A DNA stretch of 19,206 nucleotides, from assembly GCA_030041195.1 (NCBI GenBank), contig JASHOI010000181.1:1-19206 (forward strand), read 5' to 3'. The translations under genes were made by a program, and so were the position numbers. The notes under the pieces are model-generated. The model was not told the DNA's origin. It worked only from the letters and a program-made list of their open reading frames with translations, and searched no databases. Shown here in pieces: positions 15,072 through 19,206 of the stretch (the first letter of the stretch is position 1; each line of letters starts with the position of its first letter). The DNA comes from Streptosporangiaceae bacterium. GTDB lineage: Bacteria; Actinomycetota; Actinomycetes; Streptosporangiales; Streptosporangiaceae.

Positions 15072-16330
15072 CTGTCGCAGACGCGATCGCCCGGATCGGC
15101 ACAGCCGACCTCGGCCGGGAAGCCAACGACTACCGCGGTTACATCCGCGAGTGGATCGGCGCGAACGCGCCCGGCGGGCTGGCCGGAATGATCCGGTGGA
15201 GCTCGGAGTCGTACGGCTCGCCTGCCCGGGCCAGTGCGATGGCCAGCCCGGAATATGCGGAGTGGGAGCGGCGCCTGTCCGACAGCCACCTGGTCTGCCC
15301 GAACTGGCCCGTCGAGTACGGCGGCGGCGGCCTGACGCCCGTGCAGACCCTCGTGTTCGCCGAGGAATGTATCCGCGCCCGGCTGCCTCGCGTAGAGCGC
15401 GGCATGGGGGAGCGGATGGTCGGGCCCGCCCTGCTGGCGCACGGCACGCCCGAGCAGAAGGACTACTTCCTGCCCCGGATTATCTCCGGCGATCACCGCT
15501 ACTGCCAGGGCTACTCCGAACCTGATCACGGCTCCGACCTGGCCAGCATCGAGACAAAGGGCGAAGTCGATGGCAACGAGATCGTGATCACCGGGCAGAA
15601 GATCTGGACCTCAGGCGCCCAGAGCTCGAACATGATCTTCATTCTGTGCCGGACCGACCCGGCTGCTCCCCGGCACAGCGGGATCAGCTATGTGCTTGCC
15701 CGGTTCTCGCCCGATAACGGCGTGCAGTGGCAACCAGTCCGGCAGATGACCGGCGACGCGCATTTTTGCCAGGACTTCTTCGACGGGACCCGGGCGCCGC
15801 TGTTCAACGTGGTCGGCGGGGTCAACAACGGCTGGCGGCCGGCGATGACTACGCTCAGCTTCGAGCGCGGCGGCCATGCCACGACCGTCTACCTCAGCTT
15901 CGAGCTGGAGTTCTGGGACCTCGTCCACGAGCTGGAGGCCGCGGGCCGAACCAGCGACCCGCTGGTCCGCCAGCAGCTTGGCTGGGCCTACACCCAGATC
16001 TCGCTGATGCGCTTCCATGGGCTGCGGCTGGTCGGCCGGATGCTCCGGGGCGGCGAGTCCGGCCCGGAGGCGTCGGTAGTGAAAGCGTTCCGGACCGAGT
16101 ATCACCGCCGTTTCGGCGAGATCGCCCTGGCTCTGGCCGGGTCGGCAGGGATGATCCGGCCGGTGGGTGACGACTACGCGCTCACCCGCTGGCAGGAAAT
16201 CTTCCTGTCCAGCCGGGCGGGGACGATCTTCTCCGGCACCAGCGAGATCCAGCGCAACATCATGGCCGAGCGCGCTCTCGGGCTGCCGCGAGAGCCCCGC
16301 GGCCAGGTGCATGCGCGAGCCGACTCGTGA
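15068..16330 (+). CDS. Acyl-CoA dehydrogenase (FadE-like, larger subunit type)
   Basis: This 420-aa flavoenzyme would introduce a 2,3-double bond into an acyl-CoA and pass electrons to an electron-transfer flavoprotein. Flavin-site motifs are YCQGYSEPDHGSDL (145-158) and IWTSGAQ (179-185), and the C-terminal FSGTSEIQRNIMAERALGLP (388-407) is typical. At the MCAD catalytic position (the E of YEGT) there is S389; E266 in LSFERGG may be the base instead, as in some actinobacterial alpha-beta FadE enzymes. ATG 15068 overlaps the preceding stop, and the frame upstream of it is not protein-like. It belongs to the FadE26/FadE17-like group by appearance and probably pairs with the dehydrogenase at 18017. 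Substrate not determined. Confidence 0.92.
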   Translation: MTVADAIARIGTADLGREANDYRGYIREWIGANAPGGLAGMIRWSSESYGSPARASAMASPEYAEWERRLSDSHLVCPNWPVEYGGGGLTPVQTLVFAEECIRARLPRVERGMGERMVGPALLAHGTPEQKDYFLPRIISGDHRYCQGYSEPDHGSDLASIETKGEVDGNEIVITGQKIWTSGAQSSNMIFILCRTDPAAPRHSGISYVLARFSPDNGVQWQPVRQMTGDAHFCQDFFDGTRAPLFNVVGGVNNGWRPAMTTLSFERGGHATTVYLSFELEFWDLVHELEAAGRTSDPLVRQQLGWAYTQISLMRFHGLRLVGRMLRGGESGPEASVVKAFRTEYHRRFGEIALALAGSAGMIRPVGDDYALTRWQEIFLSSRAGTIFSGTSEIQRNIMAERALGLPREPRGQVHARADS

Positions 16331-16599
16331 ACCCCCCCAGGGATCTCGCATCCCCGCTGCCAGGTGACAATGGTCCGGCCGTCCTGGGCCTGCTGCCTCC
16401 TGGAACGCGGCTCGCGGCCAGGCAAGGCTGGTCCGACGGCCAGCAGCGAAGCTCGGCCGGGCATCCGGCTCGGCGCAGGCTACGAGCGACTAGGCGAGGG
16501 TGCCTGGGCGTGCTCATGTTCTCGGCCGAGGGATGCCGCGGCATCGACTACAGCTCGGCAGAGCCCGTTCCGTACCCGCCGACCTGGTATCCCAGATGA
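16327..16599 (+). CDS. Possible 90-aa ORF filling the dehydrogenase/CoA-transferase gap
   Basis: A GTG at 16327 overlaps the dehydrogenase stop (GTGA), and the frame closes with TGA at 16597-16599, overlapping the ATG of the CoA-transferase A subunit (ATGA). This exact fit, and the absence of a good ribosome site before the A subunit, suggest translation through the gap. Against it, no domain is recognisable, the ribosome site before 16327 is weak, and codon use (several AGG and an AGA; GC3 about 76% by hand count) is poorer than in its neighbours. The C-terminal part reads MFSAEGCRGIDYSSAEP and PYPPTWYP. It may be a small protein, a coupling leader or a degenerate gene. Confidence 0.33.
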   Translation: MNPPRDLASPLPGDNGPAVLGLLPPGTRLAARQGWSDGQQRSSAGHPARRRLRATRRGCLGVLMFSAEGCRGIDYSSAEPVPYPPTWYPR

Positions 16600-17285
16600 C
16601 GCGGCCCGCGGCGACCGGCACCCTCAACAAGCAGCTCTGGTCGGCCATCGACGCCGTATCCGATGTTGCCGACGGCGCCACGGTGATGGTCTCCGGTTTT
16701 GGCGAGTCGGGAGTGCCGTACACCCTGGTCGACGCGCTCATCGACCAGGGCGCCAGCGAGCTGACCGTGATCGCCAACAGTGCTGGCAGCGGCGAGGCCG
16801 GCGTCGCCGCACTGCTGCGAGCCGGGCGGGTGCGCCGGGTGATCTGCTCCTACCCGCGGTCCAGCGGCTCGGTCTGGTTTGAGCGCCGGTATGCGCAAGG
16901 CGCGGTCGAACTTGAGCTAGTGCCGCAGGGCACTCTGTCGGAGCGCATCCGGGCTGCGGGCGCCGGAGTGCCCGCGTTCTACACCCGGACCGGCGTCGGC
17001 ACCGAGCTGGCCCACGGCAAGGAGACCCGGAGCTTCTGCGGCTGCGACTACCTGCTGGAGCACGCCCTGCCCGCAGACGTTGCGCTGATCCGCGCGCAGC
17101 GCGGAGATCGCTGGGGGAACCTGGCCTACCACGCTGTCGCGCGGAACTACGCGCCGACCATGGCCGCGGCGGCCGCGCTCACCGTAGCCGAAGTCGCGGA
17201 GCCGGTGGGCGAGCCCGGCGACCTCGACCCGGAACTGATCATCACGCCGGGCATCTACGTCGACCGCCTCGTTTTTGCCCCGTGA
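16596..17285 (+). CDS. Family I CoA-transferase, subunit A (3-oxoacid type)
   Basis: This 229-aa protein has the alpha-subunit pattern: VMVSGFGESGVPYTLVDALI (30-49, a variant of the GGFGxxGxP loop), the segment AFYTRTGVGTELAHGKE (127-143), RGDRWGNLAY (169-178) and the C-terminal PGIYVDRLV (218-226). With the B subunit it would exchange CoA between a donor such as succinyl-CoA and a 3-oxo or other carboxylic acid. ATG 16596 is chosen because its length fits the family and the protein-like sequence begins there; no clear ribosome site precedes it, but it overlaps the stop of a small upstream frame. The second glycine of GGFG is serine here. Acid specificity cannot be told (3-oxoadipate, glutaconate and acetoacetate types all look alike). 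Confidence 0.92.
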   Translation: MTRPAATGTLNKQLWSAIDAVSDVADGATVMVSGFGESGVPYTLVDALIDQGASELTVIANSAGSGEAGVAALLRAGRVRRVICSYPRSSGSVWFERRYAQGAVELELVPQGTLSERIRAAGAGVPAFYTRTGVGTELAHGKETRSFCGCDYLLEHALPADVALIRAQRGDRWGNLAYHAVARNYAPTMAAAAALTVAEVAEPVGEPGDLDPELIITPGIYVDRLVFAP

Positions 17286-17298
17286 GGACACAACGCTG

Positions 17299-17988
17299 AT
17301 GACAATGACATCCGCCGGCGCCGGTGATCGCGAGCTCGTCCCCAGGCCCTGGACGATGGACGAGGTCGCCGTGCATGTGGCCCGTGACCTCCCGGCCGGG
17401 ACATACGTGAATGTGGGAATCGGCTTGCCCACGCTGGTACCGCACCATATCCCGGCCGGCCGAGAAGTGATGCTGCACAGTGAGAACGGCATGCTCGGCA
17501 TCGGGCCGCCGCCGGCGGAAGGCGAGCTGGACCCGGAGCTCATCGACGCCAGCAAGAACCCGGTCACGCTGGTCTCCGGCGGCAGCTACTGCAGTCACAC
17601 CGAGGCTTTCGTGATGATCACCGGCGGCCACCTTGACGTTACTGTGCTGGGCGCCTTCCAGGTTTCCCAGCGCGGTGACCTGGCCAACTGGGCCATGCCG
17701 GGTGACAAGATCCCCGCAGTAGGAGGGGCGATGGACCTGGCCGCCGGAGCCAGGAAAGTGGTGGTGATGTGCCGGCACGTCACCCGCGCTGGGCAGCCCA
17801 AGCTAGTCGCCGAGTGCAGCTACCCCCTCACCGCACCTGGCGTGGTCCGGCGCGTCTACACCGACCTGGTGACGGCCGATATCCGCGACGGCAGCTTCGT
17901 CGTCGTGGAGGCCGCGCCCGGGCTGAACCCGGGCTACCTCGAGCGCATCACCTCGGGCCGCGTTGTGTGGCCCGGGCAGCAGGACTAA
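17299..17988 (+). CDS. Family I CoA-transferase, subunit B (3-oxoacid type)
   Basis: This 229-aa beta subunit contains YVNVGIGLPTLVPHHIP (36-52) and the active-site motif LHSENGMLG (59-67), in which E62 is the glutamate that forms the glutamyl-CoA intermediate in succinyl-CoA:3-oxoacid CoA-transferase. GGAMDLAAGA and the C-terminal GLNPGYLE region are also typical. The start ATG 17299 lies 10 nt after GAGGA (17284-17288). A TTG 24 nt earlier would overlap the A subunit and is less likely. Only 13 nt separate it from subunit A, so both are co-made. It gives this operon a second, unrelated CoA-transferase besides the fused family III protein. Confidence 0.94.
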   Translation: MTMTSAGAGDRELVPRPWTMDEVAVHVARDLPAGTYVNVGIGLPTLVPHHIPAGREVMLHSENGMLGIGPPPAEGELDPELIDASKNPVTLVSGGSYCSHTEAFVMITGGHLDVTVLGAFQVSQRGDLANWAMPGDKIPAVGGAMDLAAGARKVVVMCRHVTRAGQPKLVAECSYPLTAPGVVRRVYTDLVTADIRDGSFVVVEAAPGLNPGYLERITSGRVVWPGQQD

Positions 17989-18016
17989 CACCCGCGTCAG
18001 CATAAAGGAGCATCAG

Positions 18017-19132
18017 GTGGATCTGGCCTTCAGCGACGAGCAAGAACAGCTCCGCGACGCCGTGCGCCGCTTCCTGGCGGACAAGTCGCCGATGAGCGAG
18101 GTGCGCAGGCTTATGAACTCGGCGGACGGCTATGACACCGACGTCTGGGCGCTCATGGCTGGCCAGCTCGGGCTGCTCGGGCTGACCATCCCCGAACAGT
18201 ACGGCGGCACCGGGTCGGGGCCAGTTGAGCTGACGGTCGTGCTGGAGGAGATGGGTGCCTCGCTGCTCTGCGCTCCCTACTTCGCCACGGTCGTACTGGC
18301 CGCGAACGCCATCATGCTGGCCGGCGACGCCGAGGCCAGGAAAGAGCTGCTGCCGCATATTGCGTCCGGCGAAGTCATCGCGACACTTGCCCTGGCCGAG
18401 GACGACGGGCAGTGGGACCTGGGCGGTGTGCGGCTGCAGGCGCGGCGGGTTCCCGAAGGCTACGTGCTCACTGGCCACAAGAACTACGTGCTGGACGGCT
18501 ACGCGGCCGACCTGATCGTCGTAGTGGCATGGACCGAGGACCGCGTGGGGTTCTTCGCCGTGGCCGGCGGCGCGGGCGGCCTCCAGCGAACGCGGCTGCC
18601 AACGCTGGACATGACCAGGCCCCAGGCCCGGCTGGAGTTCGACGAGACCCCTGCGCGGCTCATCGGTGATCCCAGGCTGGCCGAGTCAGCGCTGGCCCGG
18701 ACGCTGGACCTGGCCGCAATCGCCCTGGCTGCGGAAATGGTCGGCGGGGCGCAGCGCTGCCTGGACATGAGCGTCAGCTATGCCAAGACGCGCCATCAGT
18801 TCGACCGGCCCATCGGATCCTTCCAGGCCATCAAGCACAAGTGCGCGGACATGCTGATCGGCATCGAGACGGCCCGCACCGCGGCCTACTATGCCGGCTG
18901 GGCCGCTGCCGCCGACTCCGATGAACTGCCTGCTGTGGCCAGCTTGGCGAAGGCGCACTGCTCCGAGGCATTCTTCCACGCTGCATCCGAGAACATCCAG
19001 ATCCACGGAGGCATCGGCTTCACCTGGGAACATGATGCCCACCTCTACTTCAAGCGCGCCGCATCCTCCGAGTTGCTGCTCGGCGACCCGGCCTATCACC
19101 GCGAGCAGCTCGTGGCGCGGATCGGCATTTGA
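18017..19132 (+). CDS. Acyl-CoA dehydrogenase (FadE-like, smaller subunit type)
   Basis: This 371-aa protein starts at GTG 18017 with AAAGGAG 6 nt upstream and opens with VDLAFSDEQEQLRDAVRRFL, the usual N-terminal helix. GLTIPEQYGG, the segment TRHQFDRPIGSFQAIKH and the C-terminal IHGGIGFTWEHDAHLYFKRA (329-348) mark it as an acyl-CoA dehydrogenase of the group that often forms alpha-beta pairs in actinobacteria. The middle flavin-site motif is weak (LALAEDDGQWD in place of a T-x-P-x-A-GSD pattern), so it may be a structural or modified partner of the enzyme at 15068. It is the last gene seen in the operon; 28 nt separate it from the CoA-transferase. Substrate unknown. Confidence 0.92.
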   Translation: MDLAFSDEQEQLRDAVRRFLADKSPMSEVRRLMNSADGYDTDVWALMAGQLGLLGLTIPEQYGGTGSGPVELTVVLEEMGASLLCAPYFATVVLAANAIMLAGDAEARKELLPHIASGEVIATLALAEDDGQWDLGGVRLQARRVPEGYVLTGHKNYVLDGYAADLIVVVAWTEDRVGFFAVAGGAGGLQRTRLPTLDMTRPQARLEFDETPARLIGDPRLAESALARTLDLAAIALAAEMVGGAQRCLDMSVSYAKTRHQFDRPIGSFQAIKHKCADMLIGIETARTAAYYAGWAAAADSDELPAVASLAKAHCSEAFFHAASENIQIHGGIGFTWEHDAHLYFKRAASSELLLGDPAYHREQLVARIGI

Positions 19133-19206
19133 CCAGAAGGCAAGCGCCGGCCTGACCACCTCAGGTCGACTCATGGGCTGGGCCTGCCAAAGTCGTGACC
19201 CAGAAC

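Noticed and set aside
19149..19166. Small inverted repeat CCTGA/TCAGG after the last dehydrogenase
   Set aside because: A 5-bp stem without a T-run is too weak to call a terminator.

Overview
The window comes from a high-GC actinobacterium. Coding GC3 is very high on the right, GTG starts are common, genes are packed with ATGA or GTGA overlaps, and the families are typical actinomycete acyl-CoA catabolism genes. No species can be named from the sequence. No rRNA, tRNA, CRISPR array or intact mobile element was seen.

Left half (about 1-8170), all on the minus strand. It reads from a promoter at 8136-8165 leftwards through a possible 51-aa ORF, two oligopeptide-type ABC ATPases (overlapping ATGA), a lipoprotein substrate-binding protein, two permeases, a frameshifted C-terminal scrap of a family III CoA-transferase, a crotonase-family enoyl-CoA hydratase, and a two-part hotdog (MaoC-like) protein that runs off the left edge. 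The transporter block (2071-7890) is clearly less GC-rich in places than the right half: hand counts give 47% at 3241-3300 and at 4861-4920, against 78% at 16021-16080.

Right half, plus strand apart from the regulator. A thiolase (8815) overlaps a 3-hydroxyacyl-CoA dehydrogenase (9999) that carries two compensating frameshifts. A minus-strand GntR/FCD regulator (11350-12042) follows. Divergent from it is a long operon: a fused double family III CoA-transferase, a hotdog protein that looks like an internally deleted copy of the one at the left edge, an acyl-CoA dehydrogenase, a possible 90-aa ORF, the A and B subunits of a family I CoA-transferase, and a second acyl-CoA dehydrogenase.

The genes look like one uptake-and-degradation locus. 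A carboxylic acid would be imported by the ABC transporter, activated by CoA transfer, dehydrogenated, hydrated, oxidised and thiolysed. The substrate cannot be read from the sequence. The strongest system-level signal is a GTATAC-centred partly palindromic motif found at four intergenic places: before the transporter operon, before the thiolase, and twice between the GntR gene and the divergent CoA-transferase operon. This suggests the GntR/FCD protein controls all of it as a local regulon.
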